Source: a virus | Virus record (IMG/VR): IMGVR_UViG_3300036790_000159 | Location: 1-41,161 of that record | DNA: 41,161 bases | Strand: one strand, 5' to 3' | Shown here: positions 6,217-14,449 of the stretch, piece after piece | Position numbering within the stretch: position 1 is the stretch's first letter | How the letters are laid out: each line of letters begins with the position of its first letter | Notes under the pieces: model-generated | Seen by the model: the letters and a program-made list of their open reading frames with translations, nothing else | Database searches by the model: none | Told to the model about the DNA's origin: nothing | Position numbers and translations under genes: made by a program

Positions 6217-6529
6217 AGGTATTCGTCCAAACCTGCGTATGGAGACTCACGGCCCAAAGCGCAATTCGCATGTGCTCCTCGGCATGTTCCTGTATCCAAC
6301 CCGCAGCTTTTTCCGGAATCTCGTCGATGTCCTTTTGCGCTGCAAACGATCCGCTGCTGTAGCGGGTATTGTCGTAGCCAGAATCCCTCGTCGCGCACGC
6401 GCCACACACGTATTTTCGGTTGTAAGCGGAGACATCGACCAGGTGAAAATAGAGAGATTGCGGGAAGGTCGAGATAAACGGCATCGGCGGCCACATCAGC
6501 ACATATTGAACTACCGTAAGTGTTCTCAT
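6194..6529 (-). CDS. Phage protein with CxxC, unknown
   Basis: 111 aa. The ATG overlaps the upstream TGA as ATGA. One CGAC pair, a predicted helix EEHMRIALWAVSLHTQVW near the C-terminus and an aromatic N-terminus. It overlaps the HNH gene start by 23 nt, so the two are likely coupled. Not recognised. Confidence 0.65.
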   Translation of the reverse strand: MRTLTVVQYVLMWPPMPFISTFPQSLYFHLVDVSAYNRKYVCGACATRDSGYDNTRYSSGSFAAQKDIDEIPEKAAGWIQEHAEEHMRIALWAVSLHTQVWTNTYADPQGK

Positions 6530-7161
6530 CTATGTAGTCCGATCTCCAGTTCACCGAAAAACAGATGGCAAGCTCCGCAGTATCTCTGCTCTATGTCGTT
6601 CTTGTTGTAACTCACCGCGTCGCACTTCGGGCAAGTAAAACTCGGTGGAAGACTCGCCTTGTCCGTGAGAGGCCGCTCGCTCTGCGGAAAATGAGTGCGG
6701 TAGATGTCGCCAAATTCCTGCATAGTGCGCTTCGATAGTTCAATGATCTGCTTATCGGTTATCTTCTTTATCTCCTGCACATGGTGACGTGTACGACTTC
6801 CTCCAGTCGCGGCTGCCAGTCGATCGGCGGTCTCGGGGTCGACCTTGCAAATCATCGCCTGGGCTTCTTTGTAAAACTCCTGCTGGCACTCGTCTTTGAA
6901 GCAATAGCGGAACATCGCGGTCGCCCACCCTCCCCCCTGGGTGATGGGGTTGTTGCAGTTCGCGCAAATCAGGCCCTCGACGATATTGGCCTTTAGGAAC
7001 AGCATCCACGCCAGGTTCCGCGCTTGATCTGGCGAAAACACAATATGCCCGCAGCCCTCGGCGTCGGGTTCTAGGTCCGGGTGATTGATAACGATGTTCT
7101 GGCCGTCCTCCGTCATTGCAACGATTAGCTCTTTGGCTCCGGGTTTGATTGGATCGGCCAT
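6526..7161 (-). CDS. Double zinc-ribbon phage protein
   Basis: 211 aa. Two zinc-binding regions: CANC plus C...C in the middle (ICANCNNPITQGGG and CFKDEC), and CPKC...CGAC near the C-terminus. The N-terminal part has a beta-rich segment (ELIVAMTEDGQNIVI). Looks like a nucleic-acid or protein-binding accessory factor. The TGATG junction with the upstream gene indicates coupling. Confidence 0.7.
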   Translation of the reverse strand: MADPIKPGAKELIVAMTEDGQNIVINHPDLEPDAEGCGHIVFSPDQARNLAWMLFLKANIVEGLICANCNNPITQGGGWATAMFRYCFKDECQQEFYKEAQAMICKVDPETADRLAAATGGSRTRHHVQEIKKITDKQIIELSKRTMQEFGDIYRTHFPQSERPLTDKASLPPSFTCPKCDAVSYNKNDIEQRYCGACHLFFGELEIGLHR

Positions 7162-7364
7162 CAGACCTCCTGCTCCTCGAGCGTTAGGTCACGGATTTCT
7201 TTTCCCGTCGCTTCAAGATCATCAGCAGCCTCGTCCGCAGCCATTAAAAACTCCGGCGTTTGAACGTCTTCGTTTACCAGATTCCGAATCTCTCTCGCCT
7301 GGGCAAGACAAAAATCTGCTGCCTTCTCGATAAATTCATTCACCTTGATGGCTCTGTCTGACAT
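7161..7364 (-). CDS. Short acidic helical protein
   Basis: 67 aa from ATG 7364, with AGGAG about 8 nt upstream; a TTG one codon earlier is also possible. Helical and acidic throughout. It shares an A with both neighbours through TGATG junctions. Unknown function. Confidence 0.65.
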   Translation of the reverse strand: MSDRAIKVNEFIEKAADFCLAQAREIRNLVNEDVQTPEFLMAADEAADDLEATGKEIRDLTLEEQEV

Positions 7365-7954
7365 CAACTTTTCTCCTTTTCTCCAAACATCTTTCGGGCA
7401 TTGTCTTCGCCGGTCTGTCCCATGCGATCGCGCTCGAACTCCTCGCGTGATTCACCCTCTAGGAAGGTTTGCCGAATCGGGGCGGCCAGGTCGATCCGCA
7501 GCATCACATGCGCGCGCTCGTCGCCCTTCGCCGTGAAACCATTCGCCTTGCAGTCGAGCACCTTGCCGTCGATCGCGCCGCGCTCGATGGCGTCGGCGAG
7601 CTGCCGCAGGCCTGCGGCAAGGTTCTTGTCGAGCGCCGCCTGGATCTCGTCGGGGGTAAAGATGACAATCTCGCGCCGGGGCGTCGGCCCTCGCATAATC
7701 GCGAGTGCGGATTCTATCGTTGGCCTGTCGATTTGGTGCATACGGGCTAGCGCGGCCACTTTATCCCCGTCAAAGATGAGTGTCGCCAGCAACCACATCG
7801 CATACTGATTCGATACGCTGTAGGTCACTTCTCCACCGGCCCAGCCCTCGGCCACCATCTCAAGGGTTGAATCTCGAAGACTCTCCGCACTCTGCGTTTT
7901 CTGAGCCACAATTCTCGCTAATATCTTCCGTTCTTCATGTGTCAAATCCTTCAT
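7364..7954 (-). CDS. Phage protein, unknown
   Basis: 196 aa. N-terminal helical region (EERKILARIVAQKTQ), then IFTPDEIQAALDKNLAAGLR, then a beta-rich segment with a Lys/Arg-rich tail. A short gap separates it from the upstream gene. No known catalytic motif. Position behind the SMC-like ATPase suggests an early DNA-related or accessory role, which is only inference. Confidence 0.7.
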   Translation of the reverse strand: MKDLTHEERKILARIVAQKTQSAESLRDSTLEMVAEGWAGGEVTYSVSNQYAMWLLATLIFDGDKVAALARMHQIDRPTIESALAIMRGPTPRREIVIFTPDEIQAALDKNLAAGLRQLADAIERGAIDGKVLDCKANGFTAKGDERAHVMLRIDLAAPIRQTFLEGESREEFERDRMGQTGEDNARKMFGEKEKS

Positions 7955-7958
7955 CGCT

Positions 7959-8207
7959 CTACCTCAACCAAAGACAAACATACTGCGGGTTCTGATAAAA
8001 ACGGCTGTCGATCGCGGCCATGATTGTGCCAGTGGTCACATCCTTGCCGATGCTCCATATCCAAGCATCGTTGGCCGCGTCGCAGTAGTCTTTGCCGTCC
8101 TCGTAGCTATCCAGAACAAAGAGGCCAACCCCGATGGAGTGGCCTATCTTGTTCACGTCGACGCACTCGCCCAGGTCCAGCTTCTCGCGCATTCGCAGGT
8201 TCTTCAT
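7959..8207 (-). CDS. Small phage protein, unknown
   Basis: 82 aa with ribosome-binding sequence GAAAGGAA before the ATG; the ATG overlaps the upstream stop as ATGA. Asp/Cys/Trp-containing, ends YVCLWLR. Not recognised. Confidence 0.65.
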   Translation of the reverse strand: MKNLRMREKLDLGECVDVNKIGHSIGVGLFVLDSYEDGKDYCDAANDAWIWSIGKDVTTGTIMAAIDSRFYQNPQYVCLWLR

Positions 8208-8374
8208 GCTTTCCTTTCGGGTGGATCGATCCGGATCAATGCGATTAATTCTTTGACCAAGTTCTGCAAGGCAGGATTCGGAATGCTCTTGATCTCGTCG
8301 GCAATTCGAGTAGCCATCTTGAATACTTCAGCTACTTCTGCGCCTGTCGCAGTCCCATAGTCCGGCTTCTTCAT
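8204..8374 (-). CDS. Short helical protein, unknown
   Basis: 56 aa. The start at 8374 is fixed by the ATGA overlap with the upstream gene and by GGGAG upstream; the frame is open to 8509 but without signals. Sequence is mainly one long amphipathic helix (AEVFKMATRIADEIKSI). Confidence 0.6.
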   Translation of the reverse strand: MKKPDYGTATGAEVAEVFKMATRIADEIKSIPNPALQNLVKELIALIRIDPPERKA

Positions 8375-8676
8375 CTCCCAACTCCCTCGTCCGGTGGTAG
8401 CTCTGGCTCCGTGGGGTTGCCGTGGAGCGCCCACTCTCCGTTTCTCATATCGATAAACCAGATGCGTCCCTGTTGGTCGACGCCATACAAGGTTCGATCG
8501 GTGAAGCAAAGGTTAGACATCCGCACGATCAATCCGGCTTCGCCGTCTTCCATGACGCGCTCGACCTTCTCTGCCAATTTTCGAAGGCGTCGAGCAATGA
8601 TTTCGCAAACGTCTCCATTGCCTACCGCAAAACTAGAAAGCTGGTATATCTCGTCGATAATTTCATCGCGCTGCAT
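8371..8676 (-). CDS. Phage protein, unknown
   Basis: 101 aa from ATG 8676 with GGAGG 6 nt upstream; a TTG at 8682 is the alternative. Helical N-terminus, then a beta segment LYGVDQQGRIWFIDM that looks like a single propeller-type strand pair. Overlaps the SMC-like gene by 14 nt. Confidence 0.65.
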   Translation of the reverse strand: MQRDEIIDEIYQLSSFAVGNGDVCEIIARRLRKLAEKVERVMEDGEAGLIVRMSNLCFTDRTLYGVDQQGRIWFIDMRNGEWALHGNPTEPELPPDEGVGR

Positions 8677-10090
8677 TTTCAACCTCCACGTCGTCGCCCG
8701 AGGCCTCGCCGTCTTCCATAATCACGCTTACCTTCCCATCCGTCTCCACGCGCTCCATCAGCACCTGGAAATTATTCGCCTCGGCCAGCTCGTCGATCAG
8801 CTTCAGGCTGTCGGCATCCAACAGGCTGCCGTCGCGGATGCAGAGCAGCCGCACTTTAGGATTGGCGGCCATGCCCAGCGCCATGCTCACGCGAATCTGC
8901 TCGGCATTCGACGCCTGATTCAGCGGCAAACCGTTGTAGACCACTTCACCATGCCCGATGGAAAGCTTCTCAATCGGCATCTGGGCGCGCGCGATCGCGG
9001 CAGCGCGCTCGAGGTCGCGCTCCTTCATGCGCTTGTCGATCGCCGTCCAGTTCTCGTCCTCGGCGTCGAGATCCTTTTCGAGCTGGCGATAGTTCGCCGC
9101 CCGCTGGATGGCCGCGTTGGTCTCGTTCGCCCTGGTCAGCTCGGCGGCGACGGCGGCGGTGTCGATCTCGTCGCCCACCACGATCGCCTCTGCCTGCTTC
9201 AGAAGCTGCTGCCAGAGTCCATTTTTATGGGCTTTCGCGTTGACGGTGTAGGTTCGCGATTTTCCGTCCATGCCTTCGGCCTGTGAAATCATCTCGCGGA
9301 TCTGTTCGTCGATTTTTGCTGCGCTCTCCAGAGCGGCAACCTGCCGCCTCAACAGACTTTCTTGCTCCACGCGGCGCGCAGCGACCCCGCTGTTGTGCGT
9401 AGCCGCATTTCGCAGCTTCTCGGTAATCGCGGCCACGTCGATCGCGTCTACCGGCAAATCCGCCGCAGGAACAGCCATCGCAGCTAACCGGCTCTTCAAC
9501 GCATCCACCGCTCGCCCGGCCTCCCGCCGCAGGTCGTAGTCGGCCTTCTGCAGCGCGTCCAGCGCATCGATGTCAATGTCGAACTTGACCAGGCCGCGCA
9601 GCTCCTCGAGCTGCTCGTCGTCGCCCATGCGTGTAAACGCCATCGGATCGAATCCGAACTTGCCCAGCAGCTTGTCCAGTAGAACCTGGGGGCTGGGGAA
9701 GGCCTCGCCGCGCTTGCCGGTGACCAGCAGCTTCGACAGATAGGTATTGTCCTTCGTGCTCTTCTCTTCGTCGACCACGGTAAACTGCCGCGTGATGAGG
9801 AAGTCGCCGATGTCGACCTTGACGCTTCCGGTGCGCTGTCCCTTGCGGATGGGGTAGCGCGGGATCATCGACGTTCCCGTCAGCGCCCACGCCACGGCGT
9901 CGAGCACAGAGCTCTTGCCCTGGCCGTTCTTGCCGGCGATGACGATGGTGTTGCCCTTGGGCTTGATGTGCGCGAATCGCACGCGCTTGATGTTCTCGAT
10001 GCGCATCTCGAGGATGTGCATGTTGTCGCTGCTCGACTCCACAATCGCGTCTACGATCGCGTGCCGCTCTTCCTTCGGAATCCGTGCCAT
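8663..10090 (-). CDS. SMC/RecF-like AAA ATPase
   Basis: 475 aa. Walker A GKNGQGKSS lies at about residues 53-61, followed by the head-domain pattern DAVAWALTG. A central Ala/Glu-rich coiled-coil region spans roughly residues 170-370. The C-terminal head has NQASNAEQIRVSMALGM at the signature position and LLCIRDGSLLDADSL at the Walker B/D-loop position. This is the RecN/SMC/Rad50-type fold shrunk as in many phages, probably acting in phage recombination or DNA end processing. AAGGAG precedes the ATG. It heads the early operon behind the palindromic region at 10101-10157. Confidence 0.85.
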   Translation of the reverse strand: MARIPKEERHAIVDAIVESSSDNMHILEMRIENIKRVRFAHIKPKGNTIVIAGKNGQGKSSVLDAVAWALTGTSMIPRYPIRKGQRTGSVKVDIGDFLITRQFTVVDEEKSTKDNTYLSKLLVTGKRGEAFPSPQVLLDKLLGKFGFDPMAFTRMGDDEQLEELRGLVKFDIDIDALDALQKADYDLRREAGRAVDALKSRLAAMAVPAADLPVDAIDVAAITEKLRNAATHNSGVAARRVEQESLLRRQVAALESAAKIDEQIREMISQAEGMDGKSRTYTVNAKAHKNGLWQQLLKQAEAIVVGDEIDTAAVAAELTRANETNAAIQRAANYRQLEKDLDAEDENWTAIDKRMKERDLERAAAIARAQMPIEKLSIGHGEVVYNGLPLNQASNAEQIRVSMALGMAANPKVRLLCIRDGSLLDADSLKLIDELAEANNFQVLMERVETDGKVSVIMEDGEASGDDVEVENAAR

Positions 10091-10100
10091 CGTGCGTCTC

Positions 10101-10157
10101 CTTTGACATCTTTATTTCGTACCTAGACAATATAGGGAGAATAAAAAGATGTCAAAG
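10101..10157. promoter_or_regulatory. Palindromic promoter/operator before the early operon
   Basis: Perfect 13-bp inverted arms (10101-10113 and 10145-10157, CTTTGACATCTTT) flank a core whose 25 bp (10114-10138) match 23 of 25 bases at 37169-37193. Each arm holds TTGACA. On the minus strand TTGACA, 17 bp and TATTGT give a promoter toward the SMC-like gene. On the plus strand TTGACA with a 15-bp gap to TAGACA points antisense into the tail-fibre 3' end. The core CCTAGA-CAA-TATAGG is a near palindrome, likely a repressor site. Confidence 0.6.
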
Positions 10158-10166
10158 GATAAGATT

Positions 10167-12749
10167 TTACGGCACGTTGCACGATAGATCGAACGTCTCA
10201 CCGCCCACAGCAGCGGAGTGGTGCAGCGTCACCGATCCCGCGCCGGGCGTCGTATACACTCCCGTCAGTGCCGACGCGCCGGTGTTGGTCGCCTGTGCCG
10301 AACAGTGGTTCGAGCTGGTCAGGTTGGTGACGGAGAGCGTATCGCTGGTCCCGCTCGTCGTTGCTGTCGTCGTTCCCTGGTACTTCATCGCGACGGCGGC
10401 ATTCGTTACCCCGGTCGTAAACTGCGCGATCTGAATCGTGTTATTTCCCGTCGGCCCGAGGGAGCACTGCACCAGCGCCGCCGAGTAGGGCGATGCCATT
10501 CCTGTCCAGTACGCATTGATCTGGAACTGTCCCGTCTCTGTGGTTGTGCTCACGTTGGCGTGCGAGATCTTGATGGCGAACGAAGTCGAGCTTGCGCTTT
10601 GCACAATACCGGAGAGAAGATTCAGGAAAGTCGAAGTGGGAAATCCGGTGATGTAAACCGGATTGCCGTTCACCAGCGTGTTGGTCGCGGTGAAGGTGAC
10701 AATATCGGAAGCGATCGAATAGGCCGTGATGGTTCCGGTCGCGCCGGCGGCGATTCCGTTGATGTTGTCTGCGTTGTTATAAGCAGTGAACGTGACAGGG
10801 TTTGTATCTCCCGTCGACTTGAAAAACCAGACTTGATAGTCATAAGTATTTGCTTTGCAGAGAACTAGTCCCTGCGTCGCTGGGCCGAGTGCGGTGCTGA
10901 TGTAGTTCACATTGATACCGCGATTCGGATTGAAGACCGGGGCGCTCACTCCGGTGTTGTTTGTCTGATTTTCGTACGAGATCCCGCCTTTAGGCCGGAA
11001 GAACCCGAACGGCTTTTGAAAGTCTCCGTTGCTCCACCATAGATCATGGCCGCATGCAAAAGCGGCCTGGTTCGTCGGAGGCTGGATGCCCGGCGAAAGC
11101 GGGCAGATCTCGTAGTAGTTCGATCCGAAGGCCCGCCCTACGTAAGAGCTGATGGTCGGGTCGTATCCCAGGTCGATTCCGGTATAGGTGCCCGCTCCAT
11201 TCGGAGGGATGGTCCCGCTGGTGAGAAGTCCTCCAGGATTCAACCCCGTCGTGCTCGGCGATCCCACCGTATTGAAGTTGTTGTAGCCCAGAATGTTCGC
11301 AGGCGCATAGTTCTGCGTCTGAACGATCGGGACAGCGAAGAAGTTGTGATTGCCCGAGACCCCTTGATTGAAGTAACTAAAATTATTCGCAGTGGCAAAG
11401 TTCTCAATCGTCATCGCGTAGTGGAAGTGGCCGCCTCCAGGTCCGCTGTTGGGATGGTAGCCGACAGCTTCGTTCGGATTCACCGGACCCAGGTTCTGCA
11501 TGTCGGTGGAATCGTTGACGCCGGGGTTTGCGCCCGTCTGTCCCGCTCTCATCGGAATATAGAGCGAGTTCCATCCGTCCGACGTAAATTGATTGGCCAC
11601 CGTCTGCGACAGCGTATCGAAGGCTGCGGTGGCGGCGGCGTTCGTGTTGCCGTTCGTCATGATCGTGCCCAACGTCCAGAAGTTCGGCGAGTTGGCATTC
11701 AATCCTGCGCCATTGGTGTCCGCATCCCAGATCGAGACCGTTCCGGCTGAGGTCGTAGTCGCGTCCGTCTTCGTGACCGTGAGGCTTACCGTCGCTCCGT
11801 TGGTGTTGGCATACTCCTTCCGGTAAAAGGTGCAGGTAGCGCCGTTGTGGGTGAGGATTGCCTGCCCGTCATTGCCGATCGGGCTGATAGTGTCGACCAC
11901 GGTGCTGCCCAGCGTGACGGTGAACTGTGCCGACGTGAACGCATCGCAGGCCGCGAACATCAGTCCCACCTGGGTTCCTGCGTTCGTAAAGTTGAAGGTC
12001 AATGTAGAATTTTGCGTCGTCGTCTTCATGCCGATCGCCGGCAGAGTGGTGTCCTGGAAGGTGGTGGTATCGGCTGCAAATCCGCTGCTGGTCGCAGAAG
12101 ACGCATCAATCACGCCGCCTGACGGAATCGTTACCCAGCCGATGATCGCATTGAGATCTTCGGAGCCGTTCGCCAGGCATCCTGCGGTGTCGCCGCAATA
12201 TTGCGCGTCGTTCGAAAAGACCTCGCCCATGCCCAGGGGAAGGCGGAACGTCGAATTTTTCGGAAATTTCCTTACAACCTGTTCGGTGATATCAGCAGAT
12301 TGCGCGCCGCCGATGCCCCACGCCTGCAGGTTGTTACCGGAGTCGGTGGCCAGGATGTCGACGTAGCTGTTGCCGTTGATGACGCTGCCCGTCCCTGCCG
12401 TGATCGATGTGCCAAACATATACACCGGCCCGTTGAGCACGGCAGCGGGTCCGGCAGGCCCGGTCGGTCCGGTTGGTCCGGTGGGGCCTGCTGGCCCTTG
12501 TCCTCCGCCCCGGATCGCCCATCCATCGTTTCCGCAGGTATAGAAGGTGTTTGGCGTCACCGCCGTATCGGTGTAGAGCTGCCCGTAGTTCGTCGAGCCG
12601 CAGGCAACACTCATTGCGGTCGGTGTGCCTGCTCCCGTCGCCTGCGGCCAGTTGATCCCTGTATTGGGGTTGATCTTCTGCTGGCCCATCGCGGACGCGC
12701 ACAAAGCCGCGCCAATCACCATCATCCGTACTTTAGAAACAAAGCGCAT
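10167..12749 (-). CDS. Tail fibre / receptor-binding protein with collagen-like and SGNH-like regions
   Basis: 860 aa, last gene of the late operon. A signal-peptide-like N-terminus (Arg/Lys, then VIGAALCASAMG) is followed by a segment around NPNTGINWPQATGAG and a short collagen-like run (GPAGPTGPTGPTGPAGP, about residues 84-101). Next is an SGNH-hydrolase-like start, MFGTSITAG, with GTS in place of GDS, and later GYHPNSGPGGGHFHYA, which resembles the His block but lacks the usual Asp three residues before His. The C-terminal part is Thr/Ser/Gly-rich beta structure as in fibres. It probably binds or deacylates a surface glycan. The signal-like N-terminus is odd for a virion protein. Confidence 0.75.
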   Translation of the reverse strand: MRFVSKVRMMVIGAALCASAMGQQKINPNTGINWPQATGAGTPTAMSVACGSTNYGQLYTDTAVTPNTFYTCGNDGWAIRGGGQGPAGPTGPTGPTGPAGPAAVLNGPVYMFGTSITAGTGSVINGNSYVDILATDSGNNLQAWGIGGAQSADITEQVVRKFPKNSTFRLPLGMGEVFSNDAQYCGDTAGCLANGSEDLNAIIGWVTIPSGGVIDASSATSSGFAADTTTFQDTTLPAIGMKTTTQNSTLTFNFTNAGTQVGLMFAACDAFTSAQFTVTLGSTVVDTISPIGNDGQAILTHNGATCTFYRKEYANTNGATVSLTVTKTDATTTSAGTVSIWDADTNGAGLNANSPNFWTLGTIMTNGNTNAAATAAFDTLSQTVANQFTSDGWNSLYIPMRAGQTGANPGVNDSTDMQNLGPVNPNEAVGYHPNSGPGGGHFHYAMTIENFATANNFSYFNQGVSGNHNFFAVPIVQTQNYAPANILGYNNFNTVGSPSTTGLNPGGLLTSGTIPPNGAGTYTGIDLGYDPTISSYVGRAFGSNYYEICPLSPGIQPPTNQAAFACGHDLWWSNGDFQKPFGFFRPKGGISYENQTNNTGVSAPVFNPNRGINVNYISTALGPATQGLVLCKANTYDYQVWFFKSTGDTNPVTFTAYNNADNINGIAAGATGTITAYSIASDIVTFTATNTLVNGNPVYITGFPTSTFLNLLSGIVQSASSTSFAIKISHANVSTTTETGQFQINAYWTGMASPYSAALVQCSLGPTGNNTIQIAQFTTGVTNAAVAMKYQGTTTATTSGTSDTLSVTNLTSSNHCSAQATNTGASALTGVYTTPGAGSVTLHHSAAVGGETFDLSCNVP

Positions 12750-13512
12750 AAACCGTATCTCCTGCCTGCGTGCTGAAATTTAAAGTGATGATTTCGCTGT
12801 TATCGCCGCTGATGGTGTATTCCGTCGTCGGCTGCAGCGTCCCGTTATAGGCTGCCGCCACAACCTTGCCCGGCGCGACGTAGACCGTTCCGGGGATGTC
12901 TCCCGTACATGCGACGTATTGCAGCATCGATGCGCCCGGTGCCAGCGACGAAGGAATAACGACCGTGCAGAGTGCGCTCACGACGTCGCCGGCCTGCGTC
13001 GCGAAAGTGAGATTGATCTGTTTGCCGCCGTTGCTGAGGGTGTAATCGATGCCCAAACGCTGCGCGACCCCGTTATAAAGCGCCATCACCACGATGCCCG
13101 GCGCGGTATAAGTCATGCCCGGCACCGCGCCGGTGCAATCGGCGAACGCGATGCTGTTGGTGGGTACGATCTGCGGTGCGCTGCTCAGGTCGATCTGCTG
13201 TGTGCCGGTGAACTGATACGCGCCCGTCTGCAGGATGTTGCCGTCCCCATCGAGCAGCGTGATGGCGTAGTAGGTGCCCAGCGGGTTAATAACGTCGTTT
13301 CCCCAAAGTGTGGTGGTCACGCCCGTTCCAATGTCATAGAAATCTTCAGGCCCGCTGCGCACGATGTTTGAGGTTCCCACGATGCAGGGCAACACCAGGC
13401 CGAACCCGGCCAGCGCGATCCGCAGCACCGCGGGGCTTGCCGTGCTTCCTGCCGTGGCACCGGCGATGTCCTGCAAATTGGCGGTCAACGTGATCTGGGG
13501 AGTAAGGGGCAT
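12733..13512 (-). CDS. Fibre-associated structural protein with internal duplication
   Basis: 259 aa, beta-rich. The C-terminal half is a tandem duplication of about 57 residues: CTGAVPGMTYTAPGIVV...TQAGDVVSALC, then CTGDIPGTVYVAPGKVV...TQAGDTVYALC. It lies just upstream of the fibre gene and overlaps its start by 17 nt, so it is probably a tail-fibre connector or virion decoration protein. No catalytic motif. Confidence 0.7.
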   Translation of the reverse strand: MPLTPQITLTANLQDIAGATAGSTASPAVLRIALAGFGLVLPCIVGTSNIVRSGPEDFYDIGTGVTTTLWGNDVINPLGTYYAITLLDGDGNILQTGAYQFTGTQQIDLSSAPQIVPTNSIAFADCTGAVPGMTYTAPGIVVMALYNGVAQRLGIDYTLSNGGKQINLTFATQAGDVVSALCTVVIPSSLAPGASMLQYVACTGDIPGTVYVAPGKVVAAAYNGTLQPTTEYTISGDNSEIITLNFSTQAGDTVYALCF

Positions 13513-13521
13513 AGGGGAGGG

Positions 13522-13968
13522 TTATTCAAAAAACATGATAAGGCCCATCGTCGCGTTGCTTGGGTGATTTTCTTTGTCGCCGGCGATGTTGTCCTTGAAC
13601 CATTGCCGCATCGGTTTGTTGAGAAAATACCAGTAGAAACAGGGGCGCTCTTTCTCGCACAACGTATCTTCCAAAGTTTGGCCTTCCTCGTAGCCTGCGG
13701 AGCTGTGCCCAAAATAGATGTCGTCTACGTCATGCAGCAGTCGCTGGTAGGCGCGGTTGCTGGTGTCGATCGGCGCGGGTTCGGTCGGTTCGTTGGCGCG
13801 GGTTTCGTCCGCGCTCTCGATCACGTCCATCCACTCGCCCCATCCGGCGCGGACGCGATTACGCAGGCAATAGCAAACGGCCTTCATCTGCTCAAGACTT
13901 CCCTTCGGCCCAACCTCCTGCACGGCATACCGCACCAGCATCACGCGGTCCACGTCTTTCTGTATCAT
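13522..13968 (-). CDS. Possible cell-wall hydrolase (endolysin candidate)
   Basis: 148 aa from ATG 13968, fixed by the ATGA overlap; a GTG at 14004 also opens the frame. LEQMKAVCYCLRNRVRAG resembles the AVA-x-V-x-x-NRV core of SleB-type hydrolases, and the C-terminal half is aromatic (FYWYFLNKPMRQWF). No signal peptide. Its place among late genes before the fibre fits lysis. I see no complete catalytic set, so a purely structural or unknown role remains possible. Confidence 0.4.
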   Translation of the reverse strand: MIQKDVDRVMLVRYAVQEVGPKGSLEQMKAVCYCLRNRVRAGWGEWMDVIESADETRANEPTEPAPIDTSNRAYQRLLHDVDDIYFGHSSAGYEEGQTLEDTLCEKERPCFYWYFLNKPMRQWFKDNIAGDKENHPSNATMGLIMFFE

Positions 13969-14201
13969 CTCCGGTGTCCTCTCAACTCGCAGCGATGAGG
14001 CCACGCGTTATCGATGTTGATCGCGTGGCGATTCTTATCTCGGTACGACGCAAGGCACCGCGCGCACATTCTGAATTCCTCTTCCCGCCAGCCATCAGCT
14101 CCAGTGTCGCGGTACACGCGATAGATATGTGTTGCGCGACGCGGGCAGCACACGCAGGTTTTATCCAGTCCGTACACTCTTCGACATAGGAACCGTGTCA
14201 T
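13965..14201 (-). CDS. Small cysteine-rich (zinc finger) protein
   Basis: 78 aa with CVCC and CARC pairs about 29 residues apart, typical of a zinc-bound treble clef or ribbon. Strongly basic. ATGA overlaps on both sides. Function unknown. Confidence 0.65.
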   Translation of the reverse strand: MTRFLCRRVYGLDKTCVCCPRRATHIYRVYRDTGADGWREEEFRMCARCLASYRDKNRHAINIDNAWPHRCELRGHRR

Positions 14202-14449
14202 GCCAGATTCACCTTCTTTTTCTGGTTGTCACGGATAAATTCACTCAAGAGAAACGCCTGATGGCTCTCCCACCCCGCATCGAAACCAGTACAAAACATT
14301 TTTCTCGCTGCGTCGATTTGCTTATAGGTCAGTCCTGCATTAACAAAATTCGGAAGGCATTGTGTCCGCCAGAGCTTATCTCTCTGCTCTTCTCTCGCCC
14401 GGTCCGCATCCGCCTGAATCCGTCTCTCTTCTTTCTCGAAGGCTGCCAT
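14198..14449 (-). CDS. Small helical phage protein
   Basis: 83 aa, charged helix at the N-terminus (EKEERRIQADADRAREEQ), then a segment with two Cys and FDAGWESHQAF. Joined to its neighbours by ATGA and TGATG junctions. Not recognised; no membrane segment, so not a holin. Confidence 0.65.
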   Translation of the reverse strand: MAAFEKEERRIQADADRAREEQRDKLWRTQCLPNFVNAGLTYKQIDAARKMFCTGFDAGWESHQAFLLSEFIRDNQKKKVNLA

